A model generated the notes under the pieces. It did no database searches. It worked only from the letters and a program-made list of their open reading frames with translations, and was not told the DNA's origin. From Stereum hirsutum FP-91666 SS1 (lineage: Eukaryota > Basidiomycota > Agaricomycetes > Russulales > Stereaceae), in assembly GCF_000264905.1 (NCBI RefSeq), contig NW_006763135.1:672288-736287 (forward strand): a stretch of DNA of 64,000 nucleotides. The letters are read 5' to 3'. Below, one piece after another: positions 44,005 through 55,385 of this stretch. The position numbers and the translations under genes are program-made. The first letter of the stretch is position 1; each line of letters begins with the position of its first letter.

Positions 44005-45095
44005 TCAATCAACCCTAATGCTAACCTCCACTTTCCCATTCACAACCGTCATCTTCACGCTCGCCAAATCTTCGACGATCCAATCCGCCCCAGCAGCCTC
44101 CATCTCGCTCTTCCCATGCGTAGTCAACAGTCCCAAGGTCTTGCATCCCGCTGCTTTTCCGGACCGGACTCCGGCGGGGGCATCTTCGACTACGAGGCAG
44201 GAGGTGGGAGGTTTGGAGAGGCGGTGGGCACCGAGGAGGTAGGGGTCTGGTCTGTTGGTTTTGGATGGGCGAAGAGCGGGAAGGTTAGCAGCAGAGCGTG
44301 ACCATAGAGTAGGTTTATGGGTTGGGTTGTTGGTGTGGTGTGTGGTGTGGCGCAGCGGTGGTGGGATATAGGTGAGATGATGGAGACGTACGCAGGCTTT
44401 CCCTGTTTTACATCCTCCGCAAAGACAATCGTCTCCGGGATCGTAACGCCAACACTCGGAAGTGCTGTGGACGCATACGCGCGTGTGGCAGAGGTGCAGA
44501 CCGTCCATGTTCCCGGCGTCAGCTAGATCCCGAGTATTAGAACTCGTCGGGTGATACTGATAAAGGTGGAGAGGACATACGGCGTCAATGGCATCTTTCG
44601 CACCAGGGAGGAGCTTGATCCCTCCACGGCCATTCTCATTAGATGTAGTAACGATAGCGCGTTCGAACCGTTCGGCTTCTCTCTGGTCATATCGTATCCG
44701 TCATGATTTCCAAGCAAAGTCTTCATAGCGACGAGCATACGCACCTCCTGTTCCGCCGGATCCTGAATCCCACAATGAATCCTAAGGTTCTCTACCGTTC
44801 GGACCCCATGCGCAGCTACGAATCCAACGTGCTGTAAGACTTAGATCAGGGAGAAGTGAAGCCAAATGACTCACAGCTGAGGATCTGCTCGACGTCCAAC
44901 CCAGGATACTTCTCCTTGAACAGATTCCAGGCCCCTATGACTCCGGCCGTCGAATCAATGAGAGTCCCGTCCATATCGAAAAGTCTGGCATCGTCGTTCC
45001 AGTATTCCCAGATGAGCCCAAGATACGGCCAGGATAAGCAAAAGCAAGAAAGGAACGTACATGGCATCGAAGATAGGCTTCGTTGTGGTCGACAT
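44005..45095 (-). CDS. HAD-family phosphatase, glycerol-1-phosphatase type
   Basis: A small soluble phosphatase of the haloacid dehalogenase superfamily. It is close to yeast glycerol-1-phosphatase and 2-deoxyglucose-6-phosphatase, which make glycerol from glycerol phosphate in osmotic stress. It starts at 45095 with MSTTTKPIFDA, the last codon being split by an intron. Motif I is LFDMDGTLIDST, motif II lies in RAIVTTSNENG, the lysine region is ETIVFAEDVKQGKPAPDPY, and motif IV is CLVVEDAPAGVRSGKAAG. The cap domain has HGVRTVENLRIHCG. Six or so exons join without a break if the second intron ends at the later acceptor (GGATTCGTAG). The exact sugar-phosphate substrate is not certain. A TATA-like run (plus strand 45226-45233) lies about 130 bases upstream. 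Confidence 0.85.
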
Positions 45096-46346
45096 GATTC
45101 AAAGTTGTTCAAAGCCTCGAGTACTTTGTCGAAGTTATGAGTCTACGAGAGCGGAGTTCCAATCCAAAGCTCGAGCTGGGATCAACGGGGATGGGGAACA
45201 ACTCGAGGCCGAGTGGGTAAGGGGCATTTATAAGGGCGATGGTACTGGAATTCGGGTATTGTGGCTCGAACTGGAATTCGGGTCGGTATGTCTCAAGAGC
45301 GGCCGCCACGTTCGCACATAATAGCCCCAGGGTGTACGGAAGAAAACATCGGATTTATATGCGTCCACCTGAGTGTACCTCAGCCATATCCTATGACGTT
45401 CAATAATCTATGAGAATACATTGCAAGAGTACAAAGCTCAAGGTATAGGATGGGCCGTCGTTGCTGCTAGTGTGCTTGAGCTTGCGCAGCGAAGTCGGTG
45501 GAAGTTGTAATTCACTGCCAGTGACTCATGAAATAATGACGGCACAGTGATTTATCAGGATTTATCCGAGGATGAACCGTGAACGCTACGATAGCCTCAG
45601 GCTGGGGTGCCACACATTCCTTGCAACCCGAACGGCCATCCTCTTCCGAGTCGTTGCCTCGCTGCCCCTTGCCTTCCATGAAGCAACCCATAGGTCACTT
45701 TTCAGATCTGTTTATATATGGTTGTGATCTATAGAGTGATTCGTAGCACTCGCACCAGTGGAACATAAAACACACGTTCGCTGAGCATATCCATCTACAT
45801 AGCAATTCCTCGCACTTCGAATTAAATATCCACGATATAAACGACTCAGGAGTATGCAAGTGCTAGTGATTTTTCACCCACATTTCTAGCGCTGCGTTGG
45901 CTTGTGGACGAGCGAGAAATTGGTGGCTCACATTCGCGAGGAAAGCGGAACCTTCCTCACTCGAATGCGATTGACGGATCTTCCTTCCGGCAAGTTGACT
46001 TTGGGTAAGGTAAGGTAAGGTAGGTTCATTGCAATCTTGATTGTCTGGCAGTACTCGGGTGGCATATGTTCGCAAAGGAGACGCTTGGGCCGCGCTGGTG
46101 CATTCCACCGAATATAGGTAAGTCGCCTATTTGTGACTCTTCGTTTGTTCTCCAAACACTGCTAAACTAAGAATGTTTGTCTAAGTAGGTTGCCTCATCC
46201 CAAAAGAACGCGAGCTGTACAGGATTATTTCACCACCAGTGAGCAACGCTTAGAACCCCTGAGCCACTCCATATTCACACCATATAAAGATCAACGTCTC
46301 TCGCCGCTCTTGTACTGCTCCTCGCTACCTTTCCGATCTCTCTCGC
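45096..46346. other. Intergenic between the HAD phosphatase and the next gene
   Basis: No gene supported. A pentanucleotide run of about four GGTAA units lies at 46003-46021. Confidence 0.5.
46003..46021. repeat. Short GGTAA tandem repeat
   Basis: Roughly four consecutive copies of GGTAA; a minor microsatellite. Confidence 0.7.
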
Positions 46347-48838
46347 ATGACGAGCAACGACCGTATACCGAAGTGGCTTGCCGGTTTGAAGTCACTAGGC
46401 CACATTCTCGTCTTTGGCTCGAACTCCGAGACTCTTCGTATGAAGGCAATGAACCATTGCTGGACTCTGGAAAGCCATGTTTACGCGGCGAAGGTGTGCA
46501 CGGTGACCTCGACTGCTACGTATAAGGAACACGCCGAGATCATTGACGTAGCCCTAGATGCGTAAGTAATTGACTTCTTCGTCCCATATGAAAATGCCGT
46601 GTTCTGTGAAATACTAACCTACTTGCTTGAAATATCCTAGACGAGATGTTTTCTGTGAAGGGATGCAGTCAATCATGGAGACGGACCTGGAGGCTTCTTC
46701 AGAGCCGAGTTCTTTGCGTGAAGTTCTCTCTGAAAAACAGACTGCGTTCTTTAGCCTTGTGCAAGTATGTCTCTGTTTGTGCCCGCATCGTCCCCGTTAT
46801 ACGTGCTTGACTCTGTCCTTACTGGTATCTCTTTTGTATAGCACCTGGAAGAGGATTGGGGAGAATAGAAAACGAGACTCATCAACACCAGTACCAGTGT
46901 TTGTGCGCGTCCCACTGCACACTGTATACGAACAGTGGGCGCGAGATTTTCTCATCCTGACTCGGAGTTTGCTTACCGTACTTGGAACGCGGAGGAGAGG
47001 AAGGACGTAGCTATCTTGGTGAACGAGTAACTTTTCCGCAATATCCTCCGTCACGTCTATAAGGCTTAGAATTGATGGAACAGTGTGTGGATGGTCCACT
47101 CGGCGACGAAAGACTTCTCCGATGTGAAGTTTCTCGATATCGAACATCCGCGTGATGCGTATCAGCTGCACCAGAGATACAGAGAGCTCTTACATGCTTC
47201 ATTGAGAGGATTAAACGCCGTGGAGGTAAGCCTCATTTTTTACTACGTATGTACCTGTTCTCCCAGATGAATCGTACTCACGAACACGACCCTATAGACC
47301 TTGCTATCCAAATTAGGTGAACGCAAGACGGACATTCGAACGGGGGGTATGCGTGCTTCACTTCTTCACAAATCAGGTCGATGGAGCCGTAAACTTGCTC
47401 ACTGGCTCCGGTCCGCAGCGCATATTGGGACGTTGGATGACGAGACAAGGCAGCACATATTCCACATGGCGAAGGACGTTCTTGACGCCCCACACATATA
47501 CTCTCCAAGGGATGGGCACTTGCTCATGAAGTATTACTGGGACGAGGAGAAGCTTATGCACTCTTTTGCTTCGTCTATCGCGGAAGAGTATCGAGCACTA
47601 GATAATGGGAGGGCGTCTGGTGGTCCCATGAGTAGGTGTCAGGCACTTACGGGTAAACACAAGGCGGCATATTGTGTCCTTCACGAGCTGGACTCGTTTG
47701 GGCCAGTTGCGGCCTGGTTCATGGACGTTATTGGTGCAACGGCGTTGAAGAAGTTGAATGATGGACGCTATCTCGCTGCAGAGGAAACTGTACAGAATGC
47801 GTAAGTCCTATCATTCTACAACTGTTCATGGGTTTCTTACTCAGATGTTGGTCCGAGTATATCGAGATGCTTACGTATGCCTACTTACAGGGATAAATTT
47901 CCAGCCAAGGGCTCGAAGGGGTACGGTACAGACACCTCGCCACAGAAAGTACGGAAGCTTGCGAAGGAGATGGAGAGTCTCTCTTGGCTTGCTCAAAGTA
48001 CACATACATCGTCACCGTCAGCAGAATCTGATCTCTCATTTACTGTGCATGACTTTCTTCTAGGACTTGGACGCCTGGAGCGGACAAGCCGTAGAGAAGA
48101 TGTTGTTGTCGTACTCAGCCACGATATTCCGAAGAGGCGACACCTTCACCGTGCAAGCTCTAGAACTACTGACGGGCCGCTGTCAAGAAGAGGATGGAGG
48201 AAGACTTCGCGTTGGCACTTGGGGTGCTCCAATGGAGAAGATGATATGCGTGTAAGTTGAAGACATTCTCCCTCATTTCTGAACGTCCTTATGCTGTCCC
48301 GGACAACGGGAGGTGTGAACATGCTCAGGCTGGAGGCGTTGTACCATCATCCGGACAACATGAGCTGTGCACATCAGTACGCCAGTTATGCATTCTCATT
48401 CTTTAGTTTACTCCGTGTTCGTGTACTCGCCTGCTTCTCTCAGCGCTACTCTCGGTTTGTTCTCACAGCTGCCCTTTCTACCCGAACAGTCATCCATAGG
48501 CACATCCTGCGACCCCAGTTTCAAAAAAGAAGCCTACTACGAACAGGTCTGGAGGTTCGACTGTGAGTGCTGGTCGTAAAATCACCATATCGCCATATGG
48601 ACAGTTTCTGACGATACACCCTTTAGCCAATTATACAGGATGCGCCTTGCAATGTCGTCACCTCGAGATAATAAAATGGCTGAGGGGCACTAGACAGGCA
48701 TACATAGGGACTACGGCTGAAGACGAGCACTACGTCTCTTATAGACCACGCGGGAGTATACACGACCCTATTAGGCTTTCGTTGTATAGCTTAGCAGGGC
48801 CGTTAATCTTCGGAGACGGGATGGAGTGTAGATTATAG
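46347..48838 (+). CDS. Unrecognised multi-exon gene, splice model unusual
   Basis: Not a family I know. Exons at 46347-46561, 46641-46764, about 46868-47033 and onwards to 48838 give an open chain of some 600 residues, with blocks such as RWSRKLAHWLRSAAH, HIFHMAKDVLDAPHIYS and ALKKLNDGRYLAAEE. Two introns only keep the frame if a later AG is used than the nearest strong one. At 46842 the nearest acceptor gives HLEEDWGE then TAG, and the AG at 46866-46867 avoids it. At 48063 the nearest acceptor leaves the wrong phase, and the AG near 48090 restores it. The last part contains CDPSFKKEAYYEQVW. The gene may therefore be intact with unusual splicing or be beginning to decay. Confidence 0.5.
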
Positions 48839-49075
48839 TAAACACTACGGAGAATGGTGAAGTTGCCGGGGAAGTAACGTTTAAAAGAACGTGGGCACTG
48901 TTACGATCCTTAATGATAATGACGATGTCTTGCACGAAGCCACCCCCAATTGGCAGACATACTTACAACAGCATTGTCTGCCAGCGCATGACCTGCTCCC
49001 CTGTCGTTGGATCATCATCTACATGCTGTTAAATCACCATCAATGAATTATCATCAAGGCTAGTCAGCAAGCAGA

Positions 49076-51298
49076 TCAAAAATAAGTCACAATACACCGA
49101 CACTCGTATGGACTCACCGCAGTGACTATCCTCTCATGATCGATGAAACACAAGTCGGCACGCATGTTGTCCATCTTGACCTCGCGATATGGTAGCATTG
49201 TGATCACGTCCTCCTGGAACAAGTCGATATTCCTATGCCTCGGAAAGATGGAGGGTGTCAAAACGATGCGGATTGATTTGTTGGTGATTGTCTGATTAGG
49301 AACTCGTGAGTCGTGGTCCTCTTCCTGATGATTGTCAAGATTGGCTGTGGTAGCGATATTGGGATGCCCTGAATGCATCTCGTCCAAGCGTTTGAGATGA
49401 TGTCCGAACTCGAGGACATGCCAATTATAGAGGTCGTGGTCTGTCAGGAGCATTGGGGAAGTGAGGGAAATTCGTTGACCGTGGATTGAGCAGAGCTCGG
49501 AGTCACTAATCGTGCTACGGACGAGACAGTCCACGACATTGATCATCAGAAACCATAGGAGCGTCAACTTAATCGTGAAAGACAAGGCGGGCATCGAAAA
49601 AGACAGCCATCGAGATGTAGATCGATGTGCGGGACTCACAGTGGGTTCAAGGCAGTCACGTCCGAGCTCGTGCTTTCCACAGGAATGCCATCTAGCCCGT
49701 CATGGAACAATCTCGTACTCTTCGGACCCCACTCGCTCCATGAAAATTCGACAGCGTCCAGGTTCGAACCCGTCGTTGTATGTCTCCTGTCGGGATCTGG
49801 AGACCGGTGGGTGTCCCTGTCGGCAGTAGCGTGAACGCCCTTGGAGTGGAGGCGTTCGAACAGTTCATGTGCGTGGATGACCAGCCGACACTGGAACACC
49901 GGCTTAGTACCCATAATTCCCACATTATTTAATGAGTTCGACCCCCTCTTCCCGACCTGGTACCAAACCCCGAGAACGTATAGATGGGCGTCTGATGTGA
50001 GGATAAAGGGCGAGGTGATGCTTGAGACGCTGAGATTTTCTGGCGAAGAGGCAGGATACCCTGAAATGGTTATGTTGATGATGTGAACATCGGTGTGCAC
50101 TGATGGCAAATGGAAGGAGGCAGCTCTACGAACTGCTCCCTTTGAATCTGCACCATCTAAATTGTTGCCCGTCACACCGTCCCCTGCCCTAGGAAAAGCG
50201 CAATTTTCTTTCGAGAACGTGTACAAGTCCAGGGATCCTGACCCGCTGAGGTTCGAGGCTATGAAGCAGCGTGCATCGAGGAATGTGATAGTTGAGGTAT
50301 GTGTGTCTGTGTTGTCAAACCCGAGATGTGTATCCTGCAAGAGAAGAAAGGAGAAATAGAGTAAGTTTCCAACATAGTCAGCAAAATCGTGATATAGAGG
50401 AAATGTTTAGCAGGACGTTGATGCGCAGACGCTACGTACGAGAATCTTGACGCCGCTCTGCCACTTCCAGCCTACTAAATGCTTCTTCTTCGGCTTCCAA
50501 AACGCAAGAAGATCATCAACAACGAAGATATCAGGGTCCTCCAGGTCCCAAGCGTTGGAACCGCCCGGACTGTCCAGATCTTCCACACATTCGAGGAATG
50601 CAACGGCAGCATCTGGATGCGCCACCCACTCACTACCGACATCATTGGCATTTGCGCTGCAAGAAGATAAACTACGCAAGTGAATGCGGCCGACGCGTTC
50701 ATCCGGCGTATCGGCATGCACTGCGAGGAAAGCGAACAGGTTTAGGGTTGGGTCGATGGCGTAAGCGTTACCGTAGACTTTGACATTGTTGTTTGCGGCA
50801 GATACATGTATGACCCGGCTGTGTTCCGGCTCTGCGTAGGTGGGAAGATGGCACACGACGGGTTTCATTTCCCAATCCGGACAGATCATGACGCCCTGGT
50901 AGACCTCGGGAAGGTCATGATCAAGTTCACTGTTAAAGTTTGTGAGCTCGAAAGTGCGTTTCCACGATAAGGTACGCCAGGATGCTTGAAGTTCGAGGAG
51001 CCGGTTGTGACGGTCGGAAATAGGACGAGATGGGAGGTTCGAATACTGATTGTCGGCAAGACCAAATGCAAAGAGGTCGAGGTGATATTGTAGTAAGGAG
51101 GAGGTGGTGACGAGGTTGTGGAAGCGCTTGCAAGTCTGATCATCTGAGTGAGCGGCCCGCAAAGAGCGCTGGGGGCAAAACAAGACAGTGGAGGCGAAAT
51201 CGTACCATAGAAAACCTCAAGACATCCTTTGCGTGTAACCGATTGACTATATCAAGGGTTAATTCAGTGGGAAGAGAATGGATGGACTGGATCCGCAT
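49076..51298 (-). CDS. F-box protein
   Basis: An F-box protein, probably the substrate-binding part of an SCF ubiquitin ligase. The start at 51298 gives MRIQSIHSLPTELTLDIV. The F-box follows directly (LPTELTLDIVNRLHAKDVL, RFSM, then across an intron CKRFHNLV), at residues 8-45, as is usual for the many basidiomycete F-box genes. The rest, some 500 residues, has no repeat or domain I recognise; it contains RLLELQASWRTLSWKR, typical of this expanded fungal group. Introns follow residues near SMT, VKIL and ALNPL. The third one needs an acceptor near 49511 to stay in frame. The 3' end is uncertain: read through, it stops at 49076, but a good donor (GTGAGT) just before suggests another exon. Confidence 0.72.
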
Positions 51299-52013
51299 CG
51301 TTGCCTCCGATAGACCCGTTGTATGGAAAGTCCAGGAAAAGCGGTTGTTCGCAGTGAGCTGTTGGAACTTGGTCAATACGATAAATGAATATCCACTGTG
51401 ATAATTCCAATCAATAGAGATAGTGGGCACTTGGAGTAAGATTGAAAAAGCCTCAGACAAAGAGAGCGACCTAGTTCAAATAGTTCAGTTAACCGCAGGA
51501 CGAACGTGAAGAACGCAAAGACGAAGACCTCCGAAGACTCAAACCATTTAACCAACGCGGCGCTTGCCGGACCGGAATCAGACGACGGTCCTTGAGGCGC
51601 TGTGGCGCACTGCAACTTTGCGTGGCACCAGCGCGCTCAGCGTAAGTATCTCCCCTACAGGCCCCACCATTCACCGACGGTCCGGCTTACACCCTCTTCG
51701 GAGAGAAACTCACAGACATACATTCTTCAGGCTACCCTATCGTAACAAGTCAACGGTGGACGGTCGAGACATACATATCCTTCAGACGTGTCGGTCACCA
51801 TTGACGTGCTTTAACTTGAGCACACCTTACTAGAATAACAGATTTTGTTTGCCCAAAGGAAATAAATAGCACAATAAAGTTTAACCTAAGAGACCGATGA
51901 AAACCCTGACGAGAAACTATCAGGCAAGCACTCCGACAAATTAATCACAGAACCTGTCCAATCGAAGCCAAAACATCAGCAGCGGCTCCAGCGAGAGGAC
52001 ATGGAAAAATAGC
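51299..52013. other. Intergenic between the F-box and glycopeptide genes
   Basis: No gene supported; contains the F-box promoter and the 3' end of the glycopeptide gene. Confidence 0.5.
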
Positions 52014-52619
52014 TCACGTGATAGTCAAATCCACATCATCAGCCGTGCACTGCACCTGAGCACTGTAGTCGCCCGTAACATGGAACGCGCCAGAACAATC
52101 GCTCGATGTGCAATCGTTTCCGGTACCGTCGCAGCCGTTGTAATACCCGAAACCAGTAGCAACGGAGTAAGCGTGGGGGCTGATGAGCGAGACGTCCGTG
52201 CTGGAGACATAACCGTTCTTGAGGGTGGTCTCGAGGAGGGTGCAGCCGGTGCCTTCGTAACCACAACTGCCGGTTTGGAGGTAGCTAGAGTAGAACAAGT
52301 GAGAAGAACGTGTTAATGCAGAGTATGGTAGGCTGAGAATGAGATGGAAGGGTAGGAAACGAGATACGTACGCGATAGCAGCTTCGAGAGGACCGTTGGA
52401 GGTGTAGTCCCCGCCACCGGGGTTCAGAGTGACAAAGTTTTGCTCTAGTACAGGCTGTACCAGGACATGAAAGAGCGTCAGTACAGAGAAGAAAAACAAA
52501 TGGGAGAAACTCACAGTCCCGGAGCCACACCTGTTGTCGAAGTGGATGGTGTGCGACTCGGCATGAACACCAGCGAGAGCAAAGGCAGAGAGAGCGAAAA
52601 GAGTGAGAGTGTTGAACAT
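52014..52619 (-). CDS. Small secreted cysteine-containing glycopeptide-like protein
   Basis: A 152-residue secreted protein. Minus-strand exons 52515-52619, 52372-52454 and 52014-52284 splice without a break. The N-terminus MFNTLTLFALSAFALAG is a clear signal peptide, probably cut near VHA. The mature part begins SHTIHFDNRCGSGT, has GGGDYTSNGPLEAAIAYL, and six or so further cysteines in GSCGYEGTGC, NGCDGTGNDC and TSSDC. This matches the group usually named glycopeptide in mushroom genomes; its function is not known. It has a proper TATA box, suggesting a well-expressed gene. The cysteines probably form disulfides outside the cell. Confidence 0.8.
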   Translation of the reverse strand: MFNTLTLFALSAFALAGVHAESHTIHFDNRCGSGTVSFSHLFFFSVLTLFHVLVQPVLEQNFVTLNPGGGDYTSNGPLEAAIAYVSRFLPFHLILSLPYSALTRSSHLFYSSYLQTGSCGYEGTGCTLLETTLKNGYVSSTDVSLISPHAYSVATGFGYYNGCDGTGNDCTSSDCSGAFHVTGDYSAQVQCTADDVDLTIT

Positions 52620-52723
52620 GATGATCGGGATGAGGCTGTGAGTGGGAGGATGACAGCGCTGAGAATTGCTAGTGATAATGGACCAGGAGCAGATGAGAGA
52701 GAAATACGTTCTGCATTGAGGGT

Positions 52724-52731
52724 CTTTATAC
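52724..52731 (-). promoter_or_regulatory. TATA box of the glycopeptide gene
   Basis: The minus strand reads GTATAAAG about 105 bases before the ATG at 52619. Confidence 0.55.
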
Positions 52732-54502
52732 TGATCTGAGTTTCCTTGGTGTCCGGACCAGTGAAGCGCATGCTCAGGAACGACGAGCGTAAAGTGGGTC
52801 GGCAAAGGTTAGCGAAGGACCTTGAACTGAGGAGGCCGGACGTGTGGCAGGCGCATCAATATTGGAATGGGGGACCAATATAAGCGCGTGGGGGATGGGC
52901 AAGGCAACGCATGGCTCGAGGGCTCAAAATCAGGAGTGTGATCTTCGTCAGAAAACATATGATTGGATGTCCTTCGTAATGGCTTGGTCACTATGCCTCA
53001 GAATGGGTATCAAGAGCAAGAGGACACAGAGCAGTGTCTGTCCAGGCGCAGAACCAAGGATGGCCGGACGTGAGCATAGATCAAATGAGAGATTAATCGT
53101 CAAGTACAAAAGTAAAAGGCTTCTGAGCCCACAGCCCAGAGCACGGAGAATGCTCCTCGCCTTTCCTTCGCACATCAACTCCCCATATATGATCCCCAGA
53201 TCATTAAAAAATGACACACAAAATTAGTTGAAACTTAGGGAAGCTGCGAGCGTGATCTTTCGGTCCCGAGAAACACAATGCTCACGTTCGGGTAGCATAT
53301 TGTAAGCAAAGCGAGAAGTCCATCCAACCCTACCGGTCAAATAGGTTTAGAACGGAGAATCCGAGTGCTCTAGAGGTAGAGTAGGTGGTCTCAAGCAATA
53401 AGTAGATGTGCCAGCAAACACTTGCCCCCACTGATGGTGACAGGCCGCGCCGCTACTCGAAGAGAGATCCGTAAGACTTGGCAGATACCTATATATTCGT
53501 GGCAGAGATTCACCGCAACTCTGCATGGTCGATGAGTAGGACGCATGGGCGAGTGTTGGAAAATGCGTGGTCAGTTTGATGGCGGTCAATAGACACGTCA
53601 AGCAAGCGCCGCTTATAACGCATGTTGTTAGTTATCGGCTATTGCCGTAGCTGCTGGTCTGGACGGGTCAGCCCGGGTCGAGATGCTTCAAGCTTCAAGT
53701 CTGACCACGACAAAACTACATTCCTACCACTACCACTGCCACTTCCTCAGCCAGCCAGCCACGGATAGACAGCTGGGACAATCGCGAGTCCTTCATATTC
53801 AGGACACTGTGTCGCTTTCGTTTCATTTTTTCTCTCCTTTCCTGAGTACTTAACATCATGACCTGCAACTAGCGCGTCTACACACTAGCATGGGCTTCAT
53901 CATCATCAATATCTGAGGCTTGTTGAGGCCAGTTCCGAGCGTTTCGATAGCACTTTCGGTCACGCTGGTTTCGGTGCACATGCAGGTACCAGACACCCCT
54001 AATACAGCAGCTTGGAGCTCATACAAAGCGCGATTTCTTGCCGGGTGACAATCTTCCATAGGGTCAAACACCGATACTTATGGTGAAGCGGCGGTTTTGA
54101 ATGGCTTGGCTGTCGTAGAAAACTTCATGTGCCCAAGGTTGACATGATGAAGGGAGCATTTCTCCAGGTATCTCTCTTCGTCAACAAACCTGAAATTAAC
54201 TCCTGCACCCCTGGCGAGGCATGCTACGGATCTTGGGCTAAAATATTGTCCAGGCCAGCTGGAAGCTGAGGCCTGATGGCGTAGCTGATAAATATTCAGC
54301 ACACCAACTTGGCCTGCACAGACAATACGGATGGAATTCCATATTGTGGCCATGCGAATAGCCTGTGCCACACGGGCGCTAGCATGAGCCGGAAGAATGG
54401 CTCAATGTGGAATCGAGTGTAGAAGTGACGACGATGACGCCACGCCGATCTCGTCTTCCCCACAGCCAACATGATCTCTTCTTAACCCCCCTAAATTCTC
54501 CC

Positions 54503-54510
54503 TTATAAAG
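54503..54510 (+). promoter_or_regulatory. TATA box of the 54592 gene
   Basis: TTATAAAG lies about 85 bases before the ATG at 54592. Confidence 0.5.
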
Positions 54511-54591
54511 CTTCGCCATCGTCAACACCCACTTTGTCTGCCTTCATCGAAGTCTAAACCCCCTAGTTTTCTTCTTTCGAAATTCACCTAA

Positions 54592-55191
54592 ATGTCATTC
54601 GCAGCCTTGCTCCTTCGGAGTAACATCACTCGCATTAGCATAATGCCAGTCATCCCGACCGCCGCCGCATCAGCGGCTGCAACAACTTCACGCGCACGCA
54701 CACTCCATACTACCCCTTCAATCCACTCTGACACGCACACGGGGCATGACCCTACCGTTCAACAAGGCCAAGTCTCGAAACCCGGCAAAAATCGTGACAG
54801 TTCCTCCACTCACCAACAATCCGCGAACTCGGGCTACCACGCATCATCCTACGAGCACCCTCACGACACCGCATCTCGTGGACCAAACAGCAAAGCTCCT
54901 CGTGGACAGGGCGAGAAGGGAAACCCTGAGGGGATTGGACTCGTAGATCAGGTGGGCGGGCAAAGTGCGCATGCGAGGAAGATGGAATGGGAAGGGAAGG
55001 CAGGAGAGGAAGGCAAGGACGAGCCTAAGGGGATGGGAGGGAAGGAAGAGAGTACGCCGCCTGGGTTGTTTGCGGGGGTGAAGCAAGCCGTGGGGCTGGG
55101 CACGAGCGAAGGGAATGTGAAGCAAAATCAGGGTGGAGGAGGGGGTGTGACAGGGACTGGGACGTTCAAGGACCAAACGGAGAAGCATTAA
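54592..55191 (+). CDS. Small polar protein, probably mitochondrial
   Basis: A 199-residue, intron-free gene. The first 40 residues are rich in alanine, serine and arginine with no acid (MSFAALLLRSNITR to SRARTLHTTPSIHSD), as expected for a mitochondrial import signal with cleavage near RTLHTTP. The rest is very polar and glycine/lysine rich (RGQGEKGNPEGIGLVDQVGG, then MEWEGKAGEEGKDEPKG) and likely disordered, as in stress-related hydrophilic proteins. No catalytic motif is seen. It is convergent with the 55386 gene. The function is unknown. Confidence 0.75.
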   Translation: MSFAALLLRSNITRISIMPVIPTAAASAAATTSRARTLHTTPSIHSDTHTGHDPTVQQGQVSKPGKNRDSSSTHQQSANSGYHASSYEHPHDTASRGPNSKAPRGQGEKGNPEGIGLVDQVGGQSAHARKMEWEGKAGEEGKDEPKGMGGKEESTPPGLFAGVKQAVGLGTSEGNVKQNQGGGGGVTGTGTFKDQTEKH

Positions 55192-55385
55192 GTAGAAGAA
55201 GAGAAAGTGAATCACAGCGTAGTAAATTGTTGCCTCTGTAATCAAACTTCTCCACATCAAAACAGGCATTCTGCATATTAAAACATATTTGTACTCATGA
55301 AGCTCCGGAGACGCGAGTGTGTACGATAGCGTGAATGAGACGGAGAATAAAACTACTCCTCAATTTTGGTCTCACGTGGTAAAGC

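Larger units (their letters stand above)
52620..54591. other. Long intergenic stretch
   Basis: Apart from the two core promoters listed, no gene can be supported in about 2 kb. Short open frames at 52844-53227, 53856-54071 and 54078-54371 have no motif or splice support. Confidence 0.5.

Noticed and set aside
46842..46867. Premature TAG in the third exon of the 46347 gene as proof of a pseudogene
   Set aside because: A second AG just after the stop keeps the frame, so the stop may lie in an intron.
49760..49775. GGTTCGAACCC, resembling a tRNA T-arm
   Set aside because: No acceptor stem or anticodon arm at the right distances; lies in the F-box coding sequence.
53856..54371. Two minus-strand frames in the long spacer before 54592
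   Set aside because: Short, no motif, no splice signals joining them, and no start context.
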